Assembly: GCA_012295275.1 (NCBI GenBank)
Contig: CM022677.1
Span: 12,017,723 to 12,081,722, forward strand
Length of the DNA stretch: 64,000 nt
Origin: Chrysomallon squamiferum
Lineage: Eukaryota > Mollusca > Gastropoda > Neomphalida > Peltospiridae
Reading direction: 5' to 3'
Of the stretch, positions 1 through 12,400 are shown one piece after another. The notes beneath the pieces were generated by a model that saw only the letters and a program-made list of their open reading frames with translations, did not search any database and was not told the origin of the DNA. A program made the translations under genes and the position numbers. How positions within the stretch are numbered: the stretch's first letter is position 1; each line of letters opens with the position of its first letter.

Positions 1-221
1 ACCTCTATGCACTATCACATTAATTTTAGCTTATATAGAAAAATGGCGTTCCATAGCAATGATGAATCTAATCCTCTTTCAGCAATAAAAATCAGAATAA
101 CCAAGCACACATCAATGATAAAAACAGAGCAAGCTGCTATGAAGTACAACGTGTACACTGGATGTTCTGATCACATTGACAATGCAGTCTCTTGGAGATC
201 ACTGAGTTTTTGAAATTCAAA

Positions 222-389
222 TTATGTTTCAGACAGATTTTCTCTTGAAAGTGTTAAGCTTTCTCTGGACAGGGAAGACTGTGATATAAAAGCATTCTGG
301 TGTTCTAGTTAACCTTTTCTGAAAATGTGTCTTACAACATTTTCAACTGAAGTGCTGGCTAAGGCAGCTTGAATCTGTTGTCTAGGATC
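222..389 (-). pseudogene. Broken inverted copy of a terminal coding exon (partner at 44843-45010)
   Basis: On the minus strand a splice acceptor (TTTTGTTGTAG) opens at 389 and is followed by a 56-codon exon, starting DPRQQIQAA, that ends in TAA at 222-224. The same exon lies on the plus strand at 44843-45010 with roughly a dozen differences. In this copy a TCA serine codon has become TAA (plus-strand 309-311), so the last part would not be translated. Homology continues into the flanks: 1-221 resembles 45011-45230 and 390-500 resembles 44741-44842, both inverted. Function unknown: the peptide is Ser/Thr/Gln-rich and holds no domain I recognise. It is the 3' end of a gene whose body runs right-to-left from about 3.2 kb. 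Confidence 0.75.
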
Positions 390-1895
390 CTACAACAAAA
401 TATAATATTCATTAATAAACTAAACATAAAATAAAGTGCAAGCAGAATTTTTATTTTCATCATTTTACTGTCTTAGCAAGAAGAATTTTAGTCCACATTT
501 TTATTTGTTCTATTTACTTTTAATAAAAATAATATATTATAAATGTTTTTATATTCTTATTTGCAATCAGATTAACATTATGTTTTTAACTTTTATATAA
601 AAGGATTAAAATAGCAATACGTCAATAAAAGAGATTATGAAAAATATGTTTTAATATATTTGAATACTTCTGTAACTTGCTAAAAGTTGATATTTACACT
701 GTGTTTTAGACTTTTAGACCAGTTTAAGAAGACTGTCAGGAATATTAAGTAAACATTTTTAACCTATACAGCTATTGTATTAGACAGTAAGTAACCTTTA
801 ACAGTTCTTAATAACAAATTATTTGATTAATTAAAACATTTAATTGTAATATTCTTTCCTGCCACTTTAATGTAATTTAAATTTTGTCATTAATGAAATA
901 TATTTTGTCTTATAAATAAACCACAATTATCAGCTAACAGTTCAATAATGAATCATTTAGGTATTTTTAAAATGTATTTAAAACAAAGAAAACATTACAC
1001 ATGCATGTGACAAAATAACAAAAGAAACTAAATCTATCAAGCTAATTTATGTACCTTTCAAATTACAATCTTTCAAATCCACCAAAATTCTATCCATCTA
1101 ATAAATTTCAAAATAATGTAAATATCTTTAGCCCTACCATGTAAATTAATTAAATGTATGTATTAAATGTATTAAATGTATGTATTTCAGATTAGAGTGA
1201 GATATTATTACATCAAACTACAAATTTGTACAAATGTTCTGCTCACTACTCTATTAGGCTGTCCAAATTATTACATTTTAATCATTTTACAAAATACAAA
1301 TGTATTATCGTTTCAAATGCATGGTTTAATTCAGTATAAGATAAAATATTTTGCATAGAATTATTTAAAACTGATTTAACTTCTGAAAATAAACAGTTTA
1401 AATCCACAGATTAGTATATTGCTGACACTGGACAAGAGTTGTCAGAGTCCCATTGGTGGATGCTTAGTCTGAGTAAATAAATAAATAAATAAATAAAATA
1501 CAAAATATAAAATACTGCTACTACTACATTTACTGCAAAACTACTATACTATTTGTATAGCCTTCATTACTATAATTACTATTTACTATTATTTCTTATT
1601 CAACTAGGATTACTGTTATTGAAATAATATTCCTATTACTAAAATTACTATCAATTAATAATAAAAATGATATTTTTTACTCTCTTCATTATTACTCCTG
1701 TAGAGAGAGTGAGAGACAGAGAACAAAATACTTACATACATATCATATGTGACACTGTGTGAAGGCTGACAGTTCCATCTGGTAACAGGAAAGTTAAAAA
1801 ATGTTAAATACTCATAAAATATGCTGCTGCTTCTTCTTTTGTTTTAACACGTAGAAATTTACAACAAAATAATCAGGTTTATATGAAAGGAAGTG

Positions 1896-1975
<80 letters not shown>

Positions 1976-2149
1976 AATTAAAATGCACTGTATGATACAA
2001 GATTCTAATGTATGTACATGTGTACTTACTGATACATGTTACAAAATCCAACCTCCTACATTAATTTAAATTAAACTGCATTAGGTTTAGAATAATGAGA
2101 AATACATAAGAAAACAAACTCAAATTCACCTGTTCAGTTTTTATTTTTT
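390..2149. other. AT-rich non-coding stretch, probable intron of the minus-strand pseudogene
   Basis: No exon-like open frame with splice sites was seen on either strand. It holds a short (AAAT)n run near 1475-1498 and a compound (GT)n(GA)n microsatellite at about 1895-1970. It lies between the terminal exon copy and the next exon-like block on the minus strand, so an intronic origin is the simplest reading. Confidence 0.5.
1895..1970. repeat. Compound (GT)n-(GA)n microsatellite
   Basis: About 22 GT repeats run directly into about 14 GA repeats. The minus-strand open frame across it is only translated repeat (poly-SL and poly-TH). Confidence 0.95.
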
Positions 2150-2154
2150 TTCTC

Positions 2155-2263
2155 TTTTCCAGTGGCAACAGTACAAACTTTATCCTCAGTGCTGGACAGC
2201 ACCTTCTACTGAAACAACTTCACTAGCCAACATCAGCACATCAATCAGAGCTGTATCTGCATT
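2155..2263 (-). pseudogene. Exon-like block on the minus strand, helical, unidentified
   Basis: The minus strand shows an excellent 3' splice site (a run of ten T then CAG) at 2264-2266, followed by an open frame beginning NADTALIDVLMLASEVVS and reaching a TGA after about 26 codons. The composition suggests an amphipathic helix. No donor is evident before the stop, so this may be a terminal exon or a decayed internal one. It lies between the ankyrin-like block at 2.6 kb and the terminal exon copy at 0.2-0.4 kb. Confidence 0.35.
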
Positions 2264-2535
2264 CTGAAAAAAAAAATACAAATAAAATAATAAAAATAAT
2301 AAACTGTTATAAATAATGTTTCTGTTATTATTAAAATTAAAATTTTGCTGTTATCAGTTACTGGATTATGGGATATGGGATATTTTTGATGTACTTTGTA
2401 TACTCATTATAATGATAATGATGGTAATGTTAATAATTCAAATAATTAACAAAACATTAGGAAACAAATGATTATTATTATGCTATTTTACAATCAGTAA
2501 ACATATTTTACTAAGAAATAAAAATAAGATAAAAA

Positions 2536-2631
2536 CTTGCAACTTGGAATTGTGCAGTCTGCAGTGTCTGTACAGATGATTCATCCTTCTCCATAAAATA
2601 AACTCCCTTTCTAGATAGCAACTGAACAATA
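2536..2631 (-). pseudogene. Ankyrin-like exon remnant, minus strand
   Basis: After an acceptor (TTTCATTGCAG, minus strand) the frame reads IVQLLSRKGVYFMEKDESS and continues for about 32 residues to GTTGCAAG. The pattern of a buried helix followed by G-x-x-F-x-x-K-D resembles the second helix and loop of an ankyrin repeat, but the repeat-closing TPLH motif is not preserved. Together with the terminal exon copy it suggests that this side of the window is a decayed inverted relative of the plus-strand gene(s) at 33-45 kb. Homology is by eye and weak. Confidence 0.35.
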
Positions 2632-2869
2632 CTGCAATGAAATATATTTAACAACAAATATTTAACAATCTACATTTCTCTGATAAATGCATAATTTATT
2701 TTGATTATTATCATTCATGCAATATTTCTCTCTCATACACATAAATAAATATATATATATATATAAACTAATAAACGAACATACCCTGCCACTGTAGAGA
2801 GGTTTCTGAAAATATTTTAACACAGGCCTGACACATCACTTGACACCAGACTGTTGATTCACATTATCA

Positions 2870-3117
2870 TTAGTCTCTTGTATCCCTTTTCACCAAAATG
2901 GCCTCAGTATTTATGATGCTGAAGTAGGGGACTGGGGCCTGGGATATTGAGCCCACTCTGTTGTCTGAATCAGGTACAGGACTAGCTCAGTCATTTGAAC
3001 TATCAATGTCACTGACATCACTCTCATGAATGTTGCCTTCCCGAGTCTCATCTTGTTCTGCTGCAGCTACAGCCTTTGTTTTCTTCTCTCTCTTTTCTTT
3101 ATCTTCACATCCAGCTT
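2870..3117 (-). pseudogene. Lysine/acid-rich linker exon remnant, minus strand
   Basis: On the minus strand a frame beginning KLDVKIKKREKK runs through an acidic stretch (SDVSDIDSSND), meets one in-frame TGA (plus-strand 2987-2989), then continues to a TAA at 2870-2872. An overlapping frame also reads as a charged peptide, so the true frame is uncertain. Base composition is less AT-rich than the surroundings, which supports former coding function. No domain recognised. The plus-strand frame over the same bases looks like a shadow. Confidence 0.35.
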
Positions 3118-3457
3118 CATTCTCAGATTTCACCTGCTGCTCAACTTTCTGGTGTTATTTTTGCCATGGCAGTCATCTGCCTAGTTTTTTGTTTCGCAGC
3201 ATAGGAAATGAAGTCTTTTTACCAGCATCAGTAATGATATGAAAAATAAAATGGATAATAATAATAAAGATTACAAAAATAATAGAAATAAAAATAAACA
3301 TAATAATAAAAATAAAATGTAGTAATAATAATAAGAATAAGAAGATGAAAAAGAAGGAATTACAACAAAAGAAAACAAAGTGTAAATAAAGAAATTAAAA
3401 TTGACCATTAAGAAAAGAAGGGAAACAAAGAACAGGATAACTAATTATTTGTGTGTG

Positions 3458-4280
3458 TTAAATATTATTGTAACAAACAATTTTATTAATGTTATACAGC
3501 ATCTACATATGAAATAACCTGGTCATGTATTTCTTAAATTTGTATTCATCTTTATTTGTTTTTAGTGTTAACATAGAGCTATACTGGTATTTAGTTTAAA
3601 TAATATGAAAGCATTTAGGGACCCACCCATTATAAAGTTTAATGTTTAATAATTATACAGCAAGTCAGCAATTTAACCTAAATCTTTGAAAATAATAAAT
3701 CATAAATAAACTGACTGAAAACAACTTCAGAACAAAATTAGCATATTTTCTTTTAATAGTTTTATTAGTTTATTTCAACAAAAAAATAAAATAAAATAAA
3801 ATAAAATAAAAAATAAATAAACAATAACAATAACAATAATAATAATAAAATTTTTAAATTCTCTGTGACTTGTAGTGTGGTGTTTTCTTTGGTGTGTGCT
3901 ACACAAATCAATTTATTTTAAAACAAATTTAATTACTGGCCACTCAAAATTTGCTGATACATCATGACGTTGTTTATGTTGTTCACATTAGTACAACCAC
4001 TGGTGAATGTTATTATTAATCGAGTGTCGTTATTTGAAAAAATTCTAAATAAATAAATAAATAAATAATTATTGTTCTCAAATAATATGGCTGCCATCAG
4101 TTGTCTATGACTTTTAAATTATAATTAAATAAAACGAAAAAAATCCAAACACATTAACATTTATAATAATAAATAGTAATACCTGTCTCCTTCACAAAAT
4201 GAAATACTTTAAACAACTTTTTTAATGCGATTACACCAATTCTGTAGAAAATTCTTCGAACATCAAATAAAAAAGTAAAT
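3458..4280. repeat. Dispersed repeat, copy 1 (direct relative at 8248-8955)
   Basis: This 0.8-kb segment shares ordered blocks with 8248-8955 in the same orientation: a start at TTAAATATTATT after a GT tract, GAAATAACCTGGTCAT, a TAATTACTGGCCAC block, TTATTAATCGAGTGTCG, and a shared end at ACACCAATTCTGTA. Simple (AAAT)n runs in the middle differ between copies. There is no open frame. It behaves like a non-autonomous interspersed element or segmental duplication. Confidence 0.75.
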
Positions 4281-4684
4281 CCGTAAAGACCGACAATCAT
4301 CCCGCATTTTTCTGCATATACAATCCCCCCCCAAAAAATAAAAATAAATAAAATTAAAATAATGTTCAAAACAAATAAAATAAAATAAAGAAACATCACA
4401 ATCTCAATTAAAATATATTTATTTTATTTGTTTATTTATATATTTTTTTATCTTATTATTAGCCAATCGTTGACCGTAAACTTCAAATAAACGGTGTTTT
4501 AATTTTTTTTCCCCTACTTTTTCTTTCTTCTTCTTATTTATATTAATGCACCAAATAAAATAACAAAACTTACAACTCACACTACAAGTTACTTATTATT
4601 GTGCAGGAATTTACCAATATTTGAGATACGTCTGAAAAAACAAAAATATTATTTTGCCTTTTATTAAATATTGCAATTAGTGTC

Positions 4685-5175
4685 CATATCCTACGTTAAA
4701 AAAATATAATTAATATTTCTATTAACGAGGCGGCAATGCCGTCGGTCCAGGATTGTTCCTAACGTCATTGGTGTACTCCTCATTATTCCTTTTCGTTTTT
4801 TCATTCACTGTTATTCTTATTTTCTGAACGTGCCCATCCTGAATTAAAATATATTATTAATATTTCTATTAATGTCGCTGTCGCTACATTCGAACATAGT
4901 TCTCGGAGCAATTCTCACTATTCTTTTCCTTTTTATTAATTATTATTCACTCTTTTTTAGTATTCAGATCCTATTCTAAAATGTATATACCATATCTATC
5001 AATATCACCATCGTTGCCGTCGTAACGGCGTTGTTTCTAGCTTTCTAGAGTCCTTCTCATTATTCTTTAGAGCTTTTTATGAATCATTCCTCAAACTTTT
5101 TGAGCGGGCGAATCACCTCTTCAAATATATTATTGTGATTTCTAGTAATGTCGCCGTCGTTCCAGTATTAACGTC
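4685..5175. repeat. Satellite family A, about 130-bp units (inverted relative at 25570-26190)
   Basis: Several diverged units repeat the blocks TATTAATATTTCTATTAA, (G)TCGC(C/T)GTCG, and a cluster resembling TCTGAACGTGCCCATCC. The same blocks occur reverse-complemented at 25570-26190 (GGCGACATTAATAGAAAT, GTGCCCGCTCAGAAA). The CpG-containing core stands out from the AT-rich surroundings. Confidence 0.7.
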
Positions 5176-5179
5176 TTGG

Positions 5180-5818
5180 TTAATATCACACGTCACTGTA
5201 CAGTATTTCTTTACTTAATACTACTAATATCACGTCTCAGTTTTTAATTTACTTAATACTGCTAATATCGCGTTACTGTACATATTTATTTACTTAATAC
5301 TGCTACTATCACGTTACTGTACAGTATTGATTTATTTAACGCTCCTAATATCACGTTACTGTACAGTTCTTTTTTTACTACTGCTAATATCACGTTATCA
5401 CGTTACTGTACAGTATTTTTATTTATTTATTTACGCTCTGGTAATATCACGTTACTGTACAGTACATTTTTTACTTAATACTGCTAATATCACGTACTGT
5501 ACAGTTCTTTTTACTTAATACTGCTAATATCACTTTACTGTACAGTATTTATTTACTTAATCTGCTAATATCACGTTACTGTTTATTTACTTATAGTTAT
5601 TTAGTTAATGCTGCTTCAGTCAATACTGCTAATATCGTTACAGTATTTATTTACTTAATACTGCTAATATCATTTTTTCTGTTCAGTATTTATTTACTTA
5701 ATACTGCTAATATCATTTTTTCTGTTCAGTATTTATTTACTTAATGCTTCTAATATCACAATACAGTATTTATTTACTTAATACTGCTAATATCACAATA
5801 CAGTATTTATTTACTTAA
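5180..5818. repeat. Minisatellite, about 40-bp unit with TTACTGTACAGTA core
   Basis: About fifteen imperfect units carry the blocks CTGCTAATATCACGTTACTG, TACAGTATTTATTT and ACTTAATA. Many units contain the palindrome ACTGTACAGT. Later copies lose the CACGTTACTG block. No open frame of note. Confidence 0.85.
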
Positions 5819-6292
5819 AAGGAGATTCTTCATATTTCGCAGAATAAGGTCCGCTACAGGGAGAAAGAATGAAAAAGAAAAATAGAAATGAAATAAAGTG
5901 TAAAGATTTTGTATAAAAACATTTTGTATCAATTAAAACTAACAGTTATTCAAACACATTCATAAAAATAAAATAAAAGAATTAAAAAATATGGAATAAC
6001 GTAATAAAAAATAGAAATGTCATAAAATGTCTTAACATGGCGAGTTTGCATAAACGATTAATAACTAGTGACATCTAATTTGTATGTGTTTTGAAGAAGA
6101 AACAGAACAACTGCAGACAACACTTCAAAATTTTCATAACTTAAGAAGTGCGCCACTTCTAAATGACAGCTGTAATGCACATTTTAATCTGTTATTTGTT
6201 TTTTCTCTCTTTTTTTCTTGAGGTGTGTTTTTGTTTTCTTTTTTGTCTGTATGTTACTTTATTCTGACATAAACAAATTATTAATATAAGAA

Positions 6293-6879
6293 ATCCGTGA
6301 ACATCTTCCAAGTTACGAAGATTTAGAAGGGGTCGCTGCAGCTCTGTTTCGACTTCAAAACACGTACAAATTAATGCTACAAGATTAACAGACGGTTTTA
6401 TATATGAACGATATAGACAGAGATTATCAGCAGAAGACTGTTATCAATTAGGTCGCCTTGCATACAAACAGAAAAAATACAAATATGTGCATATCTGGAT
6501 GGAGACAAGTCTTGAGAAAGTAAGAACAGAAAAAATTCAGAACGTATCTCGGTTAGAACTTCATGGCTATGAAATACACGGTAGAGAATTAGCGGGACAG
6601 ATAGAACACGGTTTAAATTTGACAAATGAACAGTTAATGTTAGCTCGTGGACAAAAACGTGCTCCGAACAGAAGGAAAAAGTGTTCAAGTGTATCAAAAC
6701 TTAGCAAAGAAAGGAGGAAAAAATGCCAGTTAAAGAAAACACAACTTTCGATGCTCTCTGTCGTGGTGAAGACGTTATTGAAGTACGACAGAGACATCGT
6801 TTGAAATGTCAAACAATACCATAACAATATCAAAAATCCACTTCTAATTCTTAAGCCTGCTAAAGAAGAGATTCTGTAA
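6293..6879 (+). pseudogene. Prolyl 4-hydroxylase alpha subunit relic (frameshifted, no catalytic domain)
   Basis: The family hydroxylates proline in collagens in the ER. The translation tracks the N-terminal half of P4HA. It opens with LPSYEDLEGVAAALFRLQ at 6305-6355 (family: DEDLEGAAxALLRLQ), then RQRLSAEDCYQLGRLAY (family: LTAxDCxxLGRxAY) and HIWMETSL in the peptide-substrate-binding TPR domain. Further on come DALCRGED (family: YExLCRGE) and a NPLLILKPAKEE match to the linker before the dioxygenase domain. Frame changes are needed near 6373, near 6700-6725 and near 6820, and TAA closes the frame at 6877-6879. The catalytic His-Asp-His domain is absent. These parts lie together without introns, which suggests a decayed retrocopy. 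The open frame at 6487-6804 is only its middle section. Confidence 0.85.
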
Positions 6880-7679
6880 TTGATGTTAAACTTGGAGGCC
6901 ATGACAGCCAAAGAAAAGCGAAAAAAAAACTTAACTAAAAAAAGCATACCCCCCAAAAAAACGCAGTCGATCAATGACAGACTGTTTATCCTCTGACAAC
7001 TGATAGACCATTAACATTTGTAATAAAAAAAAATATTCCAGTTTTATGTTATTTTAGTCTTTAGAAAAAGCTCTCTGTCTAAAACGGTATATCACGTTGG
7101 TCTCAATGAATCATCCGGTTTTGACAGCGTCCACTGTATTTATTTTTATTGTTTATATTTTAGTTATTTATCACATATTAATAGATACGGTATATTGTTT
7201 ATAGTATGTAAATTGATATTCCTGGAACATACCTACACATTTACATTTATTACTCATTATAAAGCTATATTCGTTTCAGTTGATTTCTTTATATATACTG
7301 GTATACCTTTATATAATGGTAGAATATTACTTTCTTTAAATGTTTTTTGCTTTTTTTTAATTCTTTATGTACGTTGGAGTATATGTTTGTGATTTAGTTT
7401 GTAAAATGTTTCGTCGTCTGCTTTTTGAAACGTTCTCAAGAGCAGATAATCGAAAATGAATTATTAAACAATACGATGTAGAATCTTGTCACAAGACTCG
7501 AGTGTAATTTTTATTTTTTTGAGAAATTTAGCTGAATTTTTATTGATCAATCAACAGAGTAATCACTTATATTTTGCTTTTCATTTAAGTTATTATGTAA
7601 TTATATTTAGCAGATATGTAATAGTATTTTCAATAATATAATTATCCTTTAAATTATATAACTTATAACTACATAATGA

Positions 7680-7680
<1 letters not shown>
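6880..7680. other. AT-rich stretch without recognised genes
   Basis: Nothing beyond short chance frames is seen between the P4HA relic and the long A tract. Confidence 0.5.

Positions 7681-7722
<42 letters not shown>
7681..7722. repeat. Uninterrupted poly(A) tract of about 42 bases
   Basis: A pure run of A. It could be a retrotransposon or retrocopy tail. It lies about 800 bp downstream of the P4HA relic on the matching strand, but a direct link is not shown. Confidence 0.9.
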
Positions 7723-7724
<2 letters not shown>

Positions 7725-8190
7725 AGATTAGAATGACAACAAAATATGAATGATGTTTATTATTATCTGAATAAAATTTGCAGGTATTTTTCCTTCGTAA
7801 TCTGTGGAAAATCTGAGATTCATTTCAGTCATTTGGCAAACAGAACACTGAATATCTCATACAGTTTCAAACCAGTATACACATGTTTTATATCAAAATG
7901 ATGCTTTCTAAAGCCCTACAGTATTTTTAAGCATGATGCATAAACTATTACAATGCCTCCACTTAATTTCATAATAAAATGTTTTTCTTTTTTCATTTTT
8001 AGGAGATCTCACTGTGTTGAAGACATAAGTCAACATGACAGATTTCAGTTGTATCCTGTTTTAGTTCACGTTGTATCTTATACATCAGTCAAACAATAAG
8101 ACACCTACTTCAAAAAAGAATCATTTTAGTAATGTTTTGTGCATGAGACTGTACAGTGTATTAATATCTTTTGTGATTATGATTACAAAT

Positions 8191-8192
<2 letters not shown>

Positions 8193-8249
<57 letters not shown>
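8193..8249. repeat. (GT)n microsatellite
   Basis: About 28 GT repeats immediately precede dispersed repeat copy 2. The first copy is also preceded by a shorter GT tract. Confidence 0.95.
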
Positions 8250-8251
<2 letters not shown>

Positions 8252-8482
8252 AATATTATTATAACAAATAATTGTATTAATATTTTACGGTGTCTACATA
8301 TGAAATAACCTGGTCATATTTTTCTTAAATTTTTATTCATCTTTATAGGTTTTTATCGTTAACATAGAGTTATACAGGTATTTAGCTTTAATAATATGAA
8401 AGAATTTAGGGCCCCACCCATTATATACTTTAATATGGTTAAAACAGTTTTATTAGTATATTAAAAAATAATAATAATAAAA

Positions 8483-8517
<35 letters not shown>

Positions 8518-8955
8518 AAATTGACACATAGTTGTTGTATGGTGTTTACTTTGGTGTGTGCTACACAAGTCAATTTCTTTTAAAACAAATTTAATTACTG
8601 GCCACACAGTGATTGGTAAAACATTTTTTGTATATGCTGTTCACATTAGTACAAACACTGGCGAATTTTGTTATTAATCGAGTGTCGTTATTTAAGGAAA
8701 AAAATAATAAAATTAATAATAAAATAAATAATAAATAAATAAATATTATTCCCGAATATGATGGCTGCCATCAGGTGGCTGTGATGTTTAAATTATACTT
8801 AAATAAAATTTAAAAAAAATCCAAACTCATTAACAACTATAATAATAAATAGTACTACCTGTCTGCTTCACAAAATGAAATACTTTAAGCAACTTTTTTG
8901 TTGCAATTACACCAATTCTGTATAAGATTCTTCAAACGTCAAATAAAAATGTAAT
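8248..8955. repeat. Dispersed repeat, copy 2 (direct relative at 3458-4280)
   Basis: Same order of blocks as copy 1: TTAAATATTATT, GAAATAACCTGGTCAT, TTTAATTACTGGCCAC, ATTAATCGAGTGTCG and ACACCAATTCTGTA. The internal (AAAT)n arrays differ in length. No coding capacity. Confidence 0.75.
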
Positions 8956-9418
8956 CAGCCTTAGAAAACGAATAGGAAATAGTGAATGCAAAATGGGCTA
9001 TAGACATAGAGATTTCAGCAGTTGTTATCTACGTCAAAATATCCACACACACACACACATTATTTATATATGTGATTGTTTTTATATGTGTTTATGCATA
9101 TACTTATAATTAGAAAACGCGTTGGATTAGTAATTTTATTTTATTGTCAAAAATAATCATTTTCTATTTTCATTCGAATTTATTTAATCTGCTTCGGTTG
9201 AACTTTAAGTCCAATTCGCTAGTTTTCCATTGTTTTTTACTAAACATTTATTCATCTATAAAACCTTTTAAAATTGAATACAGAAGCATTCGGGATTGTA
9301 CAGAAATACACTTCTAGAACAAAACATTTATAAATGTTTTTAAAACATTCATTGAATGATGTTGTATAGATCGAATGTTCTGTTACAGTTGTCCCCTTTC
9401 GCAAAGGTGCAGTTTTTG

Positions 9419-9457
<39 letters not shown>

Positions 9458-12400
9458 TATTATTATATTAATTATTAAAATAAATCATATAGACTGTCTA
9501 AAACATTTTTATGAGGATGTTAATGATCTACCTTTTAGTTTTTATTTTGTCTTGGAAGTGAACAACTTCCAATATTTCTTATATTTAATGTAATTATTTT
9601 TAATGCAGGAAAATTTGTAATTCACATGCTATAACATGAACAGAAGTTTAAATGTTTAACAACAAATGTAAAGAAAGCTAACAAACTGTTGAGAAATGGA
9701 AAAATGATGAGTTAATTTTACTTGAATTCTTTCAGTGGCTGTTTTCATTTGTCACCAGTAATCTATGTTTAATTACAACGGGAAGGTCTACGTTATTCAA
9801 GGCCACCGAGAGACGTCCTGTCCGTCTCTTTACAATAATCTCTTACGTCTACAAATCGTCCTGGGGATGGGTAGTGAAATTACTTCTTAATTTTGTTATA
9901 CTGTACAAAAGAAGGTGCTGAAAGTTACACCTGATGTTCATCAGACTCAGAGACACACACAGATACAGAGACCAGGATGAATTACATTTAGCTGTAAACT
10001 GACGGACATGCTGGATGCAGGGAAAGGAATCAGAGATGATTTGATGCATTTTTGTTCAACGGATAGATAAACCAGCAAGAGATTATAGTCTAATAGAAAG
10101 ATAGATATGTATGTGGATAGATAGATAGATAGATAGGTATCAAGTAAACAAGTAAAAATGAGGTGTCAATTTTACTTAAGGATAACGCTATTTGCACTGT
10201 TCATTTTACCACTGAGTTATAAAAATACATTTTAAAAACGTGTGCACTGTTTGTGTAGTAGTTTACACGGGATTTTAGTTACATTGTGTTACACAGAACA
10301 TTCATAGTCAGAGAGTAGCGGTGACACCAACCGTGTAAATTGTAAGAGAAGTCCGCCGATATCTTGAATAACTATAAATATCCTTCCAGACTAGCTACCA
10401 TTATTTCTCAGTTTAGAAAAAAGTTAAGTATCTGCACTACATCTTTAATTATACACATATTTATAATTAAAACAAATATATATATATATTTAATTTCCGA
10501 TGAAATGTATATAAATCGATGGTAAGAAAAATGTCTAATTGTAAATAAACAAACATATGCTAATAAAAGTAGTTTAATAAACCTCAAAATGTTGATGAAT
10601 TTCAGATTAATCAAATTATTTCTGGTAGTAAATAAAACGTCGATTTAAATTTGATGTTATTAACTTTTATTAATAACAGACTTCAACTAAGAGAGTTTTT
10701 TCGATTTTAGATATGTCTTAAAAAAAATAATAATAAAAAAAAGTATTGCCATTTTTGCTGGATCACATGATGTAGTCAAGCAGAATGGCAAAACTATTAA
10801 AGAATTCACACATGTTATCTTTCAGGATACCACACAATATAATCTGTGGATCAAGCTTATAACATATAACACTATTTAAACAGTGCAAAAATTAAGCAGA
10901 GTAAAATTATCAGTGTAAATAGTGTATTTTCTTAACAAAAATACTACGTTACTTTTGCTGCCATGATGTAGAGAAAACAACACAAATTACGTTGAGAAAT
11001 ATCACATTAATATCACAGTTGCTAATGAAATATCATTTTTATCTGGTTTCGATATTTTAATCCTGAATATTCACTTTACTTCTCAACTAGAAATATCAAA
11101 ATGAATATGTAATTAATTATTTGCTAATGTCTAACAAATGTAACACCTGTCTAGAAAAAGAAAATCAGTATTTAAATATCAGGTGCAACTAAAAACTAAT
11201 CCTGATTCTGATAGTGACACAGAATTGAAATCTAGAAGGCCTCTTTATTTCTGAATTTCTCAGCTATACTTCTTGAATGAGATGATATTCAGTTAGTTAT
11301 ACGACAAATCATACTGAAAATTACAGGTATGATTTCACTGTGAACATTCAGAAATATAGATGGAACTTCAGTGTTATAATGTTTTTATTAACAACAGTAG
11401 CTTTACATGTTACGTCAAATATATATCGAGATATAAAGAGAGCGCATCTAGTTTGACATATTATAACCACAGTTAATCTATTAGATATTACTGACATTTA
11501 TAAATGATAATTCTACATGGCGTTATGAAAATAAGTGGTGTAATTACCTGTAAAAAGAAAAAAATGATAATTAATTATGAGCAGTGATATTTACAGTTTG
11601 CTAGTTAAGTATGTTAAGAAATGTTAATCTCATATTTTATTAATATTTATATCAAGTTATATTGAAAAATCTCAGAGTTAATTCCCTGGAATCATGATAG
11701 TGTGTACTGAGTAGCTGAGAACAAACAAGGTGAAAATGTTGTTTTATTATCCGAAATTTAATGTTTTCATTACATTCATTAAAAGGTACATCAGCGCAAG
11801 TTGTATAGTGTAATATACTTTACATTTCTTATTATACCTGAAGTTCTCTTATTACATTAGATATTAATATAACCGCTTCACCAGTAATAATCTATATAAC
11901 AATGAAGCAGACACCGTAGTTGTCAAAGTCCTCTCTTTGTCAACAGCTAAATAACCACAAATAACAATAATAACAACCTAATATTTTTATTTTTTATTTT
12001 GTTTTTATTTTTCTGTAAAAACGGAAGCTTCCTATATATGTTTGACGCTATTCTCTTAGTTTCAATAGAACTGTTCTGAGTGCGGATATAAAAATTACTT
12101 CGAATTTTTTGTTAGGCCTCGTATAGTTATCAGAGAAATCAGATTTATTCTTAGTGTATTTTTCTGTCGAGGTATAAACAAAATACTTCTTTTTCAAGAA
12201 AATAATGATAATAATAAAATAAGAAAACCGCTGATTTATGAGAAATCGTGAACTTTTATAAAACCACAGTTAACTAAAGAATATCGCTGTTTTCACTGAT
12301 AATGTTACCCACCGATAAGACGCAAGTTTTATAACGTATTATTTATATGAGAAATTAAAATTACATTAATTAGAGATTATCAGTTATATTATTGAATAAA

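Noticed and set aside
6487-6804. 105-codon plus-strand ORF as an intact gene
   Set aside because: It is the middle frame of a P4HA relic whose homologous motifs continue in other frames on both sides.
6567-6974. 135-codon minus-strand ORF
   Set aside because: Antisense shadow of the P4HA relic; no domain.
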